From NCBI GenBank assembly GCA_044341215.1, contig JBIISC010000002.1, forward strand, positions 29,974 through 93,973: 64,000 bases of DNA, read 5' to 3'. The notes below the pieces were generated by a model. The model searched no databases. It was given only the letters and a program-made list of their open reading frames with translations, and was not told the origin of the DNA. The translations under genes were made by a program, and so were the position numbers. Below are positions 17,601-26,749 of this stretch, one piece after another. The first letter of the stretch is position 1. Each line of letters starts with the position of its first letter. This DNA comes from JAFMIT01 sp044341215. GTDB taxonomy: Bacteria; Actinomycetota; Actinomycetes; S36-B12; UBA5976.

Positions 17601-19783
17601 TCCTTCAAGCCAAAGCGATCGTGCAAAACCCGAAGTGGTTTTGGGGCCCACCAGTTCCAGTCGCCGGCGATACGCATCAATGCTGGCACTAAGAGTCCAC
17701 GCACAACTGTTGCATCTAACAAGATTGCAAACGCGATACCAAAGCCAAGTAGTTTCATGTTGGTAACTGAAGCAGTTACGAAAGCACCGAAGACAACTGC
17801 TAGCAAGACTGCGGCCGCGGTAATGATTCGACCAGAACGTTGCAAGCCAAGTGCCACCGCGTCTTCAGTGTTACTTCCATGATCGTGCTCTTCCTTGATT
17901 CGGGAAAGTAAGAAGAGCTCGTAGTCCATTGACAAGCCAAATGTCACAATTGCAATCAAGACCATGCTTGATGTGTCCATTGTGTTTGTGACGGTGTATT
18001 CGCCAGTTAGGAATTGCAGATTTCCATTTTGGAACATCCAAGTTAGTAAGCCCATTGTGGCTCCAAGGCTTAAAACGTTTAGCACAACCGCTTTAATCGG
18101 CAGCAGAACGCTGCCGGTGAATAGGAACAAAATCATGAACGTGGCTATTGCAATCCAAAGCAAAACTTTTGGCAATTGGGCGGCAATACCATTTTGGGAG
18201 TCAGCAAAGTCGGCTGCTGCGCCGCCAACAATGGCCTGCGAATCAATTGCTCGAATTTGCGCAACTTGCTCCATCGTTTCAGTGGCCCGCGGTGAAATAG
18301 TGCTAATTGCTCGAATTCGAACATAGTTGTCGGTTTCCATTTTGGAAGTTGGCCAACCAAATTCAGGGCCGAGTGGCGTGAAAATACCGTTGGCAAATAC
18401 ACCGGCTTGGGTTTCAACTCTTGTTATGTCTGAACGCTTTGAAAGCGTGGTTGCAAAGTCGGTTACTTCCAAATCAGGGACACTTTGTTCAAACAGGATT
18501 TCAAATGGTGTTGATTCTTTAGAAGTGAAATTGTCACGTAATACTTTTGAGGCAATCGCTGCTGGATGATCCTTGGCCAAAACGCGGTCATCTACTTGGC
18601 TAAAAACTGCAGTTTGCAAAGGAAGCATCATTGAAATCAGCATTGCCAAAGTAGCTGTGAGAGTGATCCATGGGTGACGCATTACAAAGCGAGCAACTCT
18701 TGACCAGACACCTTCATCGCTTGGCGCTAAAGAACCACGGCGAACTCGGTATTTATCAATTTTGCTACCAAGTACTCGAAGTGCAGCTGGAAGTATTACC
18801 AAAGCGCCCACGATTGCTGATAAACAAACTAATACACCTGCGTATGCAAATGATTTCAAGAATTCTTGTGGGAATAGGACCAACGAACCCAAAGTGATTG
18901 CAACTGTGAATCCTGAATAAAGGACTGTTCGCCCAGCAGTGTGAACCGTGTTCTTTACAGCAGTCTCAACATCTCGGCCAAGCTTGAGTTCTTCTCGAAA
19001 GCGATTAACTACCAATAATGAGTAGTCGATACCGAGACCAAGGCCAAGGCCGGTAATCAGGTTAAGTGAGAAAACACTTACCTCGGTGAATTGTGCAACT
19101 GCCCAAATACCAAAGATTGCTCCTAGGATTGAAGTTACGCCAACAATAAGCGGCATGCCAGCTGCAACTACAGTTCCAAAAATAAACATCAGAAGAATCA
19201 TGGTTAAAGGAATGCTCACCATTTCAGCAAACTTTATGTCTTCTGTGATTTGTCCATTGATTCCGTTGAGGATTGCGCCCGTTCCACCAATGTAAATATT
19301 CGCACCGTTTAGTTTGGATGGCAAAAGTGCGTCAATTTCTCGAGAAAGTTCATTTCGACTGTCAAGAGATTCGCCACTCAAATAGATCATGACAAGTCCA
19401 AGACTTGCATCCTTACTTTTAAGCTGAGAATTTAGTTGAGACTGAGGAGCAGTCCAGTAAGCATTTACAGCACTTACTCCATCAACTGATTGAACTTTTT
19501 CTAATAAAAGATTGTATGTGTCGAGAGTTTCTGGTTTATCTACAAAACCTTCGACTCCAGGGTTTCCAAGAACTAAAGTCAGATAAGGCTCTTCAACTTT
19601 AAAGTCATCGGCAATTGCCTGCCAGACCTTTGCGCTATCGCTAGCTTGATCACTGTAACCACCACCCGAAAGGGTTGGAATAACTGAGGTACCAAAAACA
19701 CCTGCAACTATGAAAATAAGTGAAGTTGTTACGAGGACAATTTTTGGATGGTGCACAGTTGCCTGGGCAATCTTGCGAAACAT
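17597..19783 (-). CDS. MMPL/RND family transporter
   Basis: A 728-residue membrane protein with two MMPL halves: a helix at about 15-35, an extracellular domain, then a five-helix block, repeated at about 370-390 and 525-700. Conserved TM4-type motifs GLGLGIDYSLLVVNRFREE and FGLSMDYELFLLSRIKEE each place the acidic Asp expected for proton-coupled transport. Such proteins export lipids or other hydrophobic compounds; the cargo is unknown. It is followed upstream on the same strand by GNAT and LysE-type genes. Confidence 0.93.
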   Translation of the reverse strand: MFRKIAQATVHHPKIVLVTTSLIFIVAGVFGTSVIPTLSGGGYSDQASDSAKVWQAIADDFKVEEPYLTLVLGNPGVEGFVDKPETLDTYNLLLEKVQSVDGVSAVNAYWTAPQSQLNSQLKSKDASLGLVMIYLSGESLDSRNELSREIDALLPSKLNGANIYIGGTGAILNGINGQITEDIKFAEMVSIPLTMILLMFIFGTVVAAGMPLIVGVTSILGAIFGIWAVAQFTEVSVFSLNLITGLGLGLGIDYSLLVVNRFREELKLGRDVETAVKNTVHTAGRTVLYSGFTVAITLGSLVLFPQEFLKSFAYAGVLVCLSAIVGALVILPAALRVLGSKIDKYRVRRGSLAPSDEGVWSRVARFVMRHPWITLTATLAMLISMMLPLQTAVFSQVDDRVLAKDHPAAIASKVLRDNFTSKESTPFEILFEQSVPDLEVTDFATTLSKRSDITRVETQAGVFANGIFTPLGPEFGWPTSKMETDNYVRIRAISTISPRATETMEQVAQIRAIDSQAIVGGAAADFADSQNGIAAQLPKVLLWIAIATFMILFLFTGSVLLPIKAVVLNVLSLGATMGLLTWMFQNGNLQFLTGEYTVTNTMDTSSMVLIAIVTFGLSMDYELFLLSRIKEEHDHGSNTEDAVALGLQRSGRIITAAAVLLAVVFGAFVTASVTNMKLLGFGIAFAILLDATVVRGLLVPALMRIAGDWNWWAPKPLRVLHDRFGLKD

Positions 19784-19790
19784 TTTTCCC

Positions 19791-20528
19791 TTAATCTTTA
19801 GGTCGTAGATTTGCTCTGGTTAAATCAAATTGTTCATCAAAGCCAATTGCTTTGTACATGGCCAATGCTCCCCGATTTGTTGTGCGCACGCCAAGATTTA
19901 CGCTCTGCGCCCCACGTGCAAAAAGCTCTTGTGCAGTAGAGAGTGTGACCAAACTCCCAATTCCCTGTCTTCGGGCAGATTCAGCAACAACTACTGAAGA
20001 AACCACATATGCGCCGGTCTGCCATTGCACACCAGCTGCAGCACCAACTATTTCATGTTGTGGATTTCTTGCCACCATCCAAAACAGAATTTCATTGTTG
20101 CCCGGCCAAGTTGAAAGATCTGGTGCATTTAGTTGGAGCAATCTTTGGATTTCAGAGTTGCAACTGTCATCGGTAATCAAGCTGACATTTGGTGCCACAC
20201 GTTTTGGTGGGAAGGGATTAGTCCGTCGCATCCACGTGACGTCCCTCGAATCTTGAAAATTGAGTTGGCTTGCAATCTCTACTGGCATAGAAACCTGCGT
20301 GACAACAAAGCCAAGAGTTGCTGCTTCAGTTAATACTTTTGCATACTCCAAAACCGGAACTTGGCCGGCAATCGATAGCCACAGATTTTCACCTGTATCA
20401 GCAAGGCAAAAAATGGCATTTTCTGATTTCCAACCTTTGAGAAAAATATGGGGCATCACCATTACTTCTTGATGCCAGTGGGCATGGGGTTTGAAATCTT
20501 CCCAAGTATCGAAGCGTTGCATAATCAC
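19791..20528 (-). CDS. GNAT family N-acetyltransferase
   Basis: About 245 residues. The C-terminal half (about 125-240) has the acetyl-CoA-binding pattern VVSSVVVAESARRQGIGSLVT followed by GVRTTNRGALAMYKAIGF, the classic GNAT motifs A and B. The N-terminal half is unassigned. TTG (20531), GTG (20528) and ATG (20522) are all possible starts; GTG is chosen because it overlaps the LysE-type stop as GTGA. Substrate unknown. Confidence 0.8.
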   Translation of the reverse strand: MIMQRFDTWEDFKPHAHWHQEVMVMPHIFLKGWKSENAIFCLADTGENLWLSIAGQVPVLEYAKVLTEAATLGFVVTQVSMPVEIASQLNFQDSRDVTWMRRTNPFPPKRVAPNVSLITDDSCNSEIQRLLQLNAPDLSTWPGNNEILFWMVARNPQHEIVGAAAGVQWQTGAYVVSSVVVAESARRQGIGSLVTLSTAQELFARGAQSVNLGVRTTNRGALAMYKAIGFDEQFDLTRANLRPKD

Positions 20529-21169
20529 CAAGGTCTAGGAGCGGTAAGGACAGTGGCCAATCCAAGCATCATCATTACTACTCCGCCAGCCGAGCGCATT
20601 TTTACTAGGCGATTTGGCGAAGATGCAAACCAATCTCGAGCAGTGCCAGCAAGTAATCCATACAAGCTGTCAAAAGTGAATCCAAAAACACAAAAGACAG
20701 CGCCAAGTGCAAATAGTTGTGATGTGATGGATGCGTATGTCGAGTCAACAAAATGCGGTAGTACTGCAGCAAAGAACACGATAACTTTCGGATTCAATAT
20801 TCCAACTACAAATCCTTGTTGAACAGTCTTGAGTTTGGTTGGCGCATCACCTTGAACCGCAACAATTGATTCAGCGGTTGCTATTCGATGACGTATGGCA
20901 TCGAGACCTAGCCAAATAATGTAAGCGCCGCCAACGATTTGAATCAATGAATAGAGCAAATCAGAATTTTGCAATATTGGCCCAAGTCCTAGTGCCACTC
21001 CAATGCTTAGAACAAAGACACCCAACGTATTTCCTAGAACCGTTAGGACCGCAATAGTTCTACCCCATGAAATTGCCCGGGCAATTGTGAAAAGCACGCT
21101 AGGCCCTGGAATCAAGATAATTGCCATTGCCGAGATTATGTACGGCAACACATGCTGCGGGGCAATCAT
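20525..21169 (-). CDS. LysE/RhtB family exporter
   Basis: A membrane protein of about 214 residues with six predicted helices. ILIPGPSVLFTIARAISWG and TVLGNTLGVFVLSIGVALGLG near the N-terminus are characteristic of the LysE/RhtB amino-acid exporter family. The ATG at 21169 is preferred over the longer frame (to 21229) because GGGAG precedes it at about 7 bases and the family begins close to the first helix. Exported compound not deducible. Confidence 0.85.
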   Translation of the reverse strand: MIAPQHVLPYIISAMAIILIPGPSVLFTIARAISWGRTIAVLTVLGNTLGVFVLSIGVALGLGPILQNSDLLYSLIQIVGGAYIIWLGLDAIRHRIATAESIVAVQGDAPTKLKTVQQGFVVGILNPKVIVFFAAVLPHFVDSTYASITSQLFALGAVFCVFGFTFDSLYGLLAGTARDWFASSPNRLVKMRSAGGVVMMMLGLATVLTAPRPW

Positions 21170-21241
21170 CAACTTCTCCCTGGGCTCATCTTTAAAGGAA
21201 CACCTTGCAAAAACTCCTTGCAGGGACACCTATAAAGACAT

Positions 21242-21258
21242 TTGGAAATAGATTCCAA
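21242..21258. promoter_or_regulatory. Candidate operator upstream of the LysE-type gene
   Basis: A perfect inverted repeat TTGGAA-N5-TTCCAA lies about 75 bases upstream of the exporter start. Between it and the gene are direct repeats of TGCAAGG and GGTGT(C/T)CCT. This is suggestive of protein binding, but no regulator gene is adjacent. Confidence 0.3.
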
Positions 21259-21405
21259 GTTTAATCCAAAGAGGCATAAACCATTTCAAGTATTCCAATA
21301 ATTTGCTTTTCGAAGAATTTGACTCGAAACACTTACTGAGATTTGCCAAACTTCAATTAATCTCATGTGAACTCACACTCCCCTAGATAAAAAACGCAAA
21401 CCGCT

Positions 21406-21411
21406 TAGGGT
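21406..21411 (+). promoter_or_regulatory. -10 box for a leaderless DUF4031 mRNA
   Basis: TAGGGT lies exactly 6 bases before the ATG at 21418 and no ribosome site is visible, so transcription should begin at the A of the ATG. Confidence 0.45.
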
Positions 21412-21417
21412 TTGACC

Positions 21418-21684
21418 ATGGCGATTTTGATTGACTATCCCTATTGGCCAAGGTGGGACCGAATGTGGTGCCACCTGGTAAGTGATGAGTCGTTGGAAGA
21501 ATTACATGAGTTTGCCCGTGAATTAGGAATACCAGAACGAGGATTCGGTGGCGATCACTACGACGTGCCAGCTGAGCATCGCGATCGAGCTATCGCACTT
21601 GGTGCCATCGAAACAGATTCACGAGAAATTGTGCGCCGATTAATTGCTGCTGGATTGCGCAAGCGCATCCACCATCAGCCATAA
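21418..21684 (+). CDS. DUF4031 domain protein
   Basis: An 88-residue protein. The compact pattern ILIDYPYWPRWDRMWCHL-(S/D)DESLEELHEFARELGIPERGFGGDHYDVP is typical of DUF4031, a small family of unknown function found in many bacteria. The Trp/His/Asp-rich N-terminal half suggests a ligand or metal site, but this is speculative. The ATG at 21418 is chosen over an upstream start six bases earlier because of the -10 spacing. Confidence 0.82.
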   Translation: MAILIDYPYWPRWDRMWCHLVSDESLEELHEFARELGIPERGFGGDHYDVPAEHRDRAIALGAIETDSREIVRRLIAAGLRKRIHHQP

Positions 21685-21693
21685 TTGTTTTTG

Positions 21694-21736
21694 ACTATTC
21701 TCTTCAATTTTTATAACTATTCGCTTCAAAAATTTA
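21694..21736. repeat. Imperfect repeat between the convergent DUF4031 and DUF3817 genes
   Basis: Two copies of ACTATTC(T/G)CTTCAA followed by T- or A-rich sequence, with a 23-base period (21694-21710 and 21717-21736), fill most of the 72-base spacer. There is no terminator-like hairpin. Confidence 0.6.
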
Positions 21737-21756
21737 GTGAAGAGTTGCGTCAGCCG

Positions 21757-22077
21757 TTACTTGTATCGGTTAGAAATTTTCTTTTCCACAATAAATGTGT
21801 AAACCGGAATTGTGCCCGCCAAAATATTCAAGAAAAGTTCTTTGTAGCTCCACTTAGCTTTTAGGCCAAGATCGATAGTGACAAGTGTGTAGACCATGAA
21901 GATCCAACCATGTGCCATCCAACCGTATGAAATCCACGCATCTTGGTGTCCAAGAATGTATTTAAATGGCAAACCAATAAAGGCCATGGTTGCAAGTACG
22001 GTTCCGGTAAAGAGTGCCATAAAGCGGTAACGGGAAGCTGCTACTTGTAGTTCACGTAATTTGAATGCGTCATTCAT
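21757..22077 (-). CDS. DUF3817 membrane protein
   Basis: A 106-residue protein with three hydrophobic helices (about 20-38, 48-66 and 79-96), containing FRFMALFTGTVLA-like and SYGWMAHGWIFMVY segments. These match DUF3817, an integral-membrane domain common in actinobacteria and Bacillota; function unknown. AGGAG precedes the ATG. It follows SURF1 by 23 bases, an arrangement that hints at respiratory-chain assembly, though that is inference. Confidence 0.85.
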   Translation of the reverse strand: MNDAFKLRELQVAASRYRFMALFTGTVLATMAFIGLPFKYILGHQDAWISYGWMAHGWIFMVYTLVTIDLGLKAKWSYKELFLNILAGTIPVYTFIVEKKISNRYK

Positions 22078-22100
22078 CGAATCTCCTAATCTGGCGAATT

Positions 22101-22766
22101 CTATTCTGTAGCGTTTGCAATAAGTTCATCCCGCACGAACCGGATGAATAGAAAAATAGTGAATGCGGCAAAAAGCCACCACTGCCAGGCATAGAAGAGA
22201 TTTCTAATGTCTATTCCAACGGGTGGCAAAACAATCAATTCTTGACGCACATCACGGGTAATCAGAACATAACCGTCGCGAACATCCGACTGCCAACGCA
22301 ATACTAGATCGTCGGTATTGATGGCAGAAGTAGCTGGAGTTGGTTTGTAAATAGCCGGTAATTGCGCGAAGTCTTGCGCTGGCTGAATTCTTCCAATCCA
22401 GGAGGTTTTAGCAGATTGAGATTCGCAGAAGTCTGTATTACTAGCTAAAGCAACCAGGGTGTTATCTGCTAATTTGATGGCTACAACATTCCAGTCAATT
22501 TCTTGTACTGGAATTACATTCCTAAAAGTCTTGTCACAAAGTAATTCGCCATCTACTTGTACCTTTTGGCCATAATATTTTTCAGGTACATACTCGCCAA
22601 GTTTGGATGCTTCATCCAAACTAATGGTTTTCGCTTTTAGAGTTTGAGCTTCAACATCTGCCCGATACGCTCGACTGTATTGCCACACTCCAAGTGCACC
22701 GGTTATAACCAGAGCAAATAAAGCCAACAAAGTGGCGATGAATATTCGCATAGAAGTGCGAGACAT
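22101..22766 (-). CDS. SURF1 family cytochrome oxidase assembly protein
   Basis: A 221-residue membrane protein with the SURF1 topology: one helix near the N-terminus (about 8-28), an extracytoplasmic domain, and a second helix near the C-terminus (about 192-212). Typical motifs are WQYSRAYRADVEAQ, VPEKYYGQKVQVDGEL and NLFYAWQWWLFAAFTIFLFIRFVRDE. Family members help assemble haem-copper oxidase. It lies 4 bases downstream of a small membrane-protein gene, probably co-transcribed. Confidence 0.92.
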   Translation of the reverse strand: MSRTSMRIFIATLLALFALVITGALGVWQYSRAYRADVEAQTLKAKTISLDEASKLGEYVPEKYYGQKVQVDGELLCDKTFRNVIPVQEIDWNVVAIKLADNTLVALASNTDFCESQSAKTSWIGRIQPAQDFAQLPAIYKPTPATSAINTDDLVLRWQSDVRDGYVLITRDVRQELIVLPPVGIDIRNLFYAWQWWLFAAFTIFLFIRFVRDELIANATE

Positions 22767-22770
22767 AAAC

Positions 22771-22941
22771 TTATTCTTTATCTTCGAAATTCTTATCGAG
22801 ATTTTTCAATCGCTTATTTAGATTACGCCATAACAAAAAAACTGCAGTTGCCATGCCGAAAAAGAAGACGCCTCCGAGCCAACCAGCAGTGAAATTGTCG
22901 ATTGGAACATCTGATACATCGGCCACAATACCTAGAAACAT
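22771..22941 (-). CDS. Small single-helix membrane protein (56 aa)
   Basis: A short gene just upstream of SURF1 on the same strand. The product is 56 residues: an acidic N-terminus (MFLGIVADVSDVP), one hydrophobic segment (about 22-41) and a basic tail (WRNLNKRLKNLDKNFEDKE). The ATG at 22941 has TTGGAG about 7 bases upstream, and the stop is 4 bases from the SURF1 start. A short TM plus R-x-x-N-K-(R/Q)-L-K tail resembles small unnamed actinobacterial membrane proteins. Function unknown; orientation and coupling suggest oxidase biogenesis. Confidence 0.7.
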   Translation of the reverse strand: MFLGIVADVSDVPIDNFTAGWLGGVFFFGMATAVFLLWRNLNKRLKNLDKNFEDKE

Positions 22942-23035
22942 TTTGACTCCAATTCTGCGTTATAAGGCAATTTTGCTCCTTGTTCAGTGCCTTCGCTCAG
23001 TTAGGGGTAAATTTCACCCAGAGTTGGAGGTAGAA

Positions 23036-23524
23036 ATGGCTGTATCACGTGCCACGGTGCCAATTGAGCTTTATGAACGTTATGGTCTAAAGACACGCAA
23101 TTCTCTGTTACTCACTGCAGTGTGGGGTGCAGCCTTTTTGATAGTTGGCTACTTATTTCTGCAAATCATTCACGGACAACAAAGCAATGTTGAGACTCGT
23201 CTGATTTCGTGGGAAGTTTCCTCCCCAACGACTGTTGAAATTACTTGGAATGTCTCTCAATCGAGCAATCAGCCACTTGTTTGCATTATTAGAGCGCAAG
23301 ATTCAGAGCGGTTTGATGTTGGATTCGCGATCTTCCAGATTTCTAATCCTGCCAAGGTTTCACAATTCACTCAAACACTGCAAACGAACAAGAGTGCATA
23401 CGCAGTTATTAATCCCACCTGTGAGCAGAATATCTCTGCCTTGAATGGCCCGCATTTCCGCCCAGGATTGCTTCCACCCGCACAGAAGGTACCTTTATTT
23501 GCTCCCTGGCAATGGAACTCCTAA
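23036..23524 (+). CDS. DUF4307 membrane protein
   Basis: A 162-residue protein starting at the ATG at 23036, which has GGAGG 8 bases upstream; the longer open frame runs into the divergent small gene and is rejected. It has an N-terminal YERYGLKTR motif, one TM helix (about 28-49) and an extracytoplasmic domain with TVEITWNVS and a Cys pair (CIIRAQ and PTCEQ). This matches DUF4307, an actinobacterial family of unknown function usually found beside greA. Confidence 0.85.
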   Translation: MAVSRATVPIELYERYGLKTRNSLLLTAVWGAAFLIVGYLFLQIIHGQQSNVETRLISWEVSSPTTVEITWNVSQSSNQPLVCIIRAQDSERFDVGFAIFQISNPAKVSQFTQTLQTNKSAYAVINPTCEQNISALNGPHFRPGLLPPAQKVPLFAPWQWNS

Positions 23525-23566
23525 GAGTTGTTACCTTTACCCCATTAATTTCGCGTAGGAGTTACC

Positions 23567-24046
23567 ATGACTGAACAAACAACTTGGCTCACCCAAGCCG
23601 CCTTTGATCGTCTGCAAAATGAACTTGAAGAACGTAAAGGTCCAGTGCGAGATGAAATCACCACGCGCATCAGTGCCGCACGTGAAGAAGGCGACCTTAA
23701 AGAAAATGGTGGATACCACGCAGCGCGGGATGAACAAGGTAAAAATGAAGGACGAATTGCACACCTTGAACATCTACTAGAGCACGCAATGGTTGGTACA
23801 CCTAAAGTTCCAGACGGCGAAGTTCATGTGGGTCGCCTTGTGACAATCGAGTTTGCCCCTGAAGATACCGAGACCTACTTGATTGGTTCAGCCGAAGAAG
23901 CAAGTCATTCAGAGCACAATGTTTTAAGCCCTGACTCACCGCTTGGCCAATCCATTATTGGAAAACGAATTGGCGATGAAATTAGTTATGAATTGCCAAA
24001 TGGTCGCATCGCAAATGTAGTTTTGGTAGACGTCAAAAACCAGTAA
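23567..24046 (+). CDS. greA: Transcription elongation factor GreA
   Basis: A 159-residue factor that rescues backtracked RNA polymerase by stimulating transcript cleavage. The N-terminal coiled coil (about 8-80) has LTQAAFDRLQNELEERKG and the tip acidic residues in AREEGDLKENGGYHAARDEQ. The C-terminal FKBP-like domain has SPLGQSIIGKRIGDEI. AGGAG precedes the ATG. It overlaps the MFS gene by one base. Confidence 0.97.
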   Translation: MTEQTTWLTQAAFDRLQNELEERKGPVRDEITTRISAAREEGDLKENGGYHAARDEQGKNEGRIAHLEHLLEHAMVGTPKVPDGEVHVGRLVTIEFAPEDTETYLIGSAEEASHSEHNVLSPDSPLGQSIIGKRIGDEISYELPNGRIANVVLVDVKNQ

Positions 24047-25305
24047 TGAACAATCCACTTCAAATACTTCGAAACCGCGTTCCACTTCTTCGCGAATTAC
24101 CAATTGAAGTAACTGCCGTAAGCATGGTCGCATTTTGTGTGGCTTTAGGTTTCGGAATTGTTGCGCCAGTTATTCCCGCATTTGCCCGTGAGTTTGGAGT
24201 CAGCGCTTTAGCCGCAAGTTCAGTGGTTTCAGTTTTTGCTGGTATGCGCCTCGCTGGAGCACCAATTGCTGGCAAGTTCGTGGACCTAATTGGCGAACGC
24301 CGAACCCTTTCATTTGGATTGGCAATTGTCGCAATCAGCTCTTTTGCCGCTGGCCTATCGCAAAACTTTTGGCAATTGCTGGTTCTGCGTGGCCTTGGCG
24401 GGCTTGGCAGTGTGGCATTTTCAATCGCATCAATGGCAGTAATTATTCGAGTTGTAGATCCAGGACTTCGCGGAAGAGCTTCAAGCGCTTGGTCGGGTGG
24501 CTTTCTTCTTGGCGGACTTGCCGGGCCGGCAGTTGGTGGCATCTTTGCTGCAATTTCATTGCGAGCGCCATTTTTTGTTTACGCAATCACCCTAGTTTTT
24601 GCGAGTTTGGTTTCATGGTTTAGTTTGCGAAATGCACATCTAACCGAAAGTGTTGCAACTTCTGATGAAGTTGGATCTTGGAAAGATGTGTGGAAAGCGC
24701 GCAAAAATCGCGCATACGCGGCAGCCGTTGGTGTGAACTTTACAAATGGGTTTGTTCGAATGGGAATATTGAATGCAATTGCACCACTTTTCGTAGTGGA
24801 AGCCTTAGGTAGCGAGATAAGTCTTGCCAGCACTGGATTTCTATTTGGCGCTATTGGCCAATTTATTTTTATATCCCGAGCTGGGCATTGGGCAGATTCA
24901 ATCGGCCGTAAACCAGTGCTGATTGCCGGCACTCTTTTGTCTGGGCTCGGCATGATCACAATGGGCGGAATAGAGAACATTTCTGCATACTTCATTTCGA
25001 TGTTTGTATTAGGTGTAGCTGGGGCATTTCTTTCTTCGGCAACACCAGCAGTTTTAGGTGATGCAACCTCAGGACAGCCACGCGGTCCAATTATTTCTGC
25101 TTATCAAATGTCTTCTGACTTAGGTGGCATCTTCGGGCCAGTCTTTGGCGGTTGGCTGTTGGATTATGCATCGCGAAATTACGGTGAGCAATATGCGTTT
25201 GAGGTGCCATTTGTGATTGGTGGAATCATTGCAGCCAGTGCAGTGATTTTGGTTCTGCGTATGAAAGAAACATTGATTAAAGTTCCGCCAACAAAGGAAG
25301 CGTGA
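24046..25305 (+). CDS. Major facilitator superfamily transporter
   Basis: A 419-residue, 12-helix transporter. The first half has GFGIVAPVIPAFAREFGVS and the loop motif GKFVDLIGERRTLSFG (MFS motif A). The second half repeats it as GHWADSIGRKPVLIAG. Resemblance is to drug-efflux-type MFS proteins; the substrate is unknown. Its start overlaps greA (TAATG) and its stop overlaps msrA. Confidence 0.93.
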   Translation: MNNPLQILRNRVPLLRELPIEVTAVSMVAFCVALGFGIVAPVIPAFAREFGVSALAASSVVSVFAGMRLAGAPIAGKFVDLIGERRTLSFGLAIVAISSFAAGLSQNFWQLLVLRGLGGLGSVAFSIASMAVIIRVVDPGLRGRASSAWSGGFLLGGLAGPAVGGIFAAISLRAPFFVYAITLVFASLVSWFSLRNAHLTESVATSDEVGSWKDVWKARKNRAYAAAVGVNFTNGFVRMGILNAIAPLFVVEALGSEISLASTGFLFGAIGQFIFISRAGHWADSIGRKPVLIAGTLLSGLGMITMGGIENISAYFISMFVLGVAGAFLSSATPAVLGDATSGQPRGPIISAYQMSSDLGGIFGPVFGGWLLDYASRNYGEQYAFEVPFVIGGIIAASAVILVLRMKETLIKVPPTKEA

Positions 25306-25820
25306 TGGCAAAAACTATTTACCTTGGAATGGGATGTTTCTGGGGAGCGGAAAAGAAATTCTGGTCACTACCAGGTGTAGTTGAAACCTCAGTTGGTTAC
25401 CAAGGCGGGCATACGTCCGAACCTACTTACAAAGTGGTGTGTGCTGGCGGAACTGATCACGTAGAAATTGTGAAAGTCGTTTACGATGAAAACATAATCT
25501 CAACTCGGGAAATCCTGGGTGTATTTTGGGAAAACCATGATCCGACTCAAGGAAACCGTCAAGGTGGCGATGTTGGCACGCAATACAGAAGTGCATTGCT
25601 TTGGACAGACGATGAGCAAGCAGCAGAATGTGAAAAAACTGCAAAACAATTTGGTCAAATTCTTACCCTCAACGGAATCGGTTCAATCACAACTCAGATT
25701 GAATCTGCGTCAAACCATAAGTACTGGCTGGCTGAGGATTATCACCAGAAATATTTAATTAAGAATCCAAATGGCTACGACTGCCATGCCCATACTGGAT
25801 ATTTCTTACCGAAAGAATAA
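25305..25820 (+). CDS. msrA: Peptide-methionine (S)-S-oxide reductase
   Basis: A 171-residue repair enzyme reducing Met-S-sulfoxide in proteins. The catalytic motif GCFWGAEKKFW is at the N-terminus, followed by GYQGGHTSEPTYKVVCAGGTDHVE and WENHDPTQGNRQGGDVGTQYRS, all diagnostic. The ATG at 25305 overlaps the MFS stop (TGATG) with AAGGAAG upstream; a GTG three bases earlier is possible. It is convergent with ppx, with a 2-base gap. Confidence 0.97.
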   Translation: MAKTIYLGMGCFWGAEKKFWSLPGVVETSVGYQGGHTSEPTYKVVCAGGTDHVEIVKVVYDENIISTREILGVFWENHDPTQGNRQGGDVGTQYRSALLWTDDEQAAECEKTAKQFGQILTLNGIGSITTQIESASNHKYWLAEDYHQKYLIKNPNGYDCHAHTGYFLPKE

Positions 25821-25822
25821 TT

Positions 25823-26749
25823 TTACAAAGTTGCGGCAATACTGATGGCAATTCCATCCAAGATGTCTTGTTCGCTAACAACTATAGATTCAACTTGTAG
25901 TCGCTGAGCAATTCGATCCAGCACTAAAGCTCCGGCACCGATTACATCTACTCGACCTGGATGCATGTATGGAAGTGCTGCCCGTTTCTCGCGCGTCTTA
26001 GATAAGAATTTTTCAGCAGTTCGATGAATAGATTCGACTGAAATCACACTGCCATGAATCGCATCTCGGTCGTATTTATCTAAGCCCAGGGCCATCGCTG
26101 CCACCGTAGTAACTGAGCCGGCAAGTCCAATGACTGTAACTGCCTTTTCTAGTGGCACAACTTCGGCTGCGAGAGAAATTGCATCTTCAATGTCTTTAGT
26201 GGCGGCCAAAATGCTTTCTGCACTAGGTGGGTCTTCACTTAAATGTCTTTCGGTCATTCGCACACACCCGATGTTTACTGAGCGAGCAAATTCTGGTTTG
26301 TCGTCGCCTAAAACAAATTCTGTGGACCCGCCACCGATGTCGATCACTAGATAAGGTCCAGGAAATTCTTTTGCCAATGCAAATGTGGCACCAGCAAAAG
26401 ACAATTGCGCTTCCTCATCACCACTAATTACTTCAAGCTCGCATCCAATGCGGGCATTAACGCCTTGAGCAAACTCTTCACGATTCGAAACGTCGCGAGA
26501 TGCTGAAGTGGCAATGAATCGAACTTTTGTTACTTCGTGCATTTTGATAAGTTCGGCATATTCATCGCAAGCTGCAAATACTCGAGTTAAAGCGGCTTCA
26601 CTAAATTTTCCGGTCGCGTCAACGCCTTCACCAAGTCGCACAATAATCATTCGACGAGTGATTTCGGTTAAAGTGCCATCTGCATCTACGCGTGAAATCA
26701 GTAACCGGATTGAGTTGGTGCCGCAATCAATTGCCGCAATGTTTGTCAT
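25823..26749 (-). CDS. Exopolyphosphatase / pppGpp phosphohydrolase family (Ppx/GppA)
   Basis: A 308-residue member of the ASKHA-fold Ppx/GppA family, acting on polyphosphate or guanosine penta-phosphate. Motifs: IDCGTNSIRLLI at the N-terminus, LVIDIGGGSTEFVLG around 137, VTVIGLAGSVTTVAAM, and MHPGRVDVIGAGALVLDRI near the C-terminus. The length matches the short actinobacterial type. It overlaps DUF501 by four bases in the conserved block with ftsB and eno. Confidence 0.93.
   Translation of the reverse strand: MTNIAAIDCGTNSIRLLISRVDADGTLTEITRRMIIVRLGEGVDATGKFSEAALTRVFAACDEYAELIKMHEVTKVRFIATSASRDVSNREEFAQGVNARIGCELEVISGDEEAQLSFAGATFALAKEFPGPYLVIDIGGGSTEFVLGDDKPEFARSVNIGCVRMTERHLSEDPPSAESILAATKDIEDAISLAAEVVPLEKAVTVIGLAGSVTTVAAMALGLDKYDRDAIHGSVISVESIHRTAEKFLSKTREKRAALPYMHPGRVDVIGAGALVLDRIAQRLQVESIVVSEQDILDGIAISIAATL

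Noticed and set aside
22853..23035. Extended N-terminus of the DUF4307 gene
   Set aside because: It lies antisense to the small membrane gene and its sequence is not DUF4307-like; GGAGG marks the ATG at 23036.
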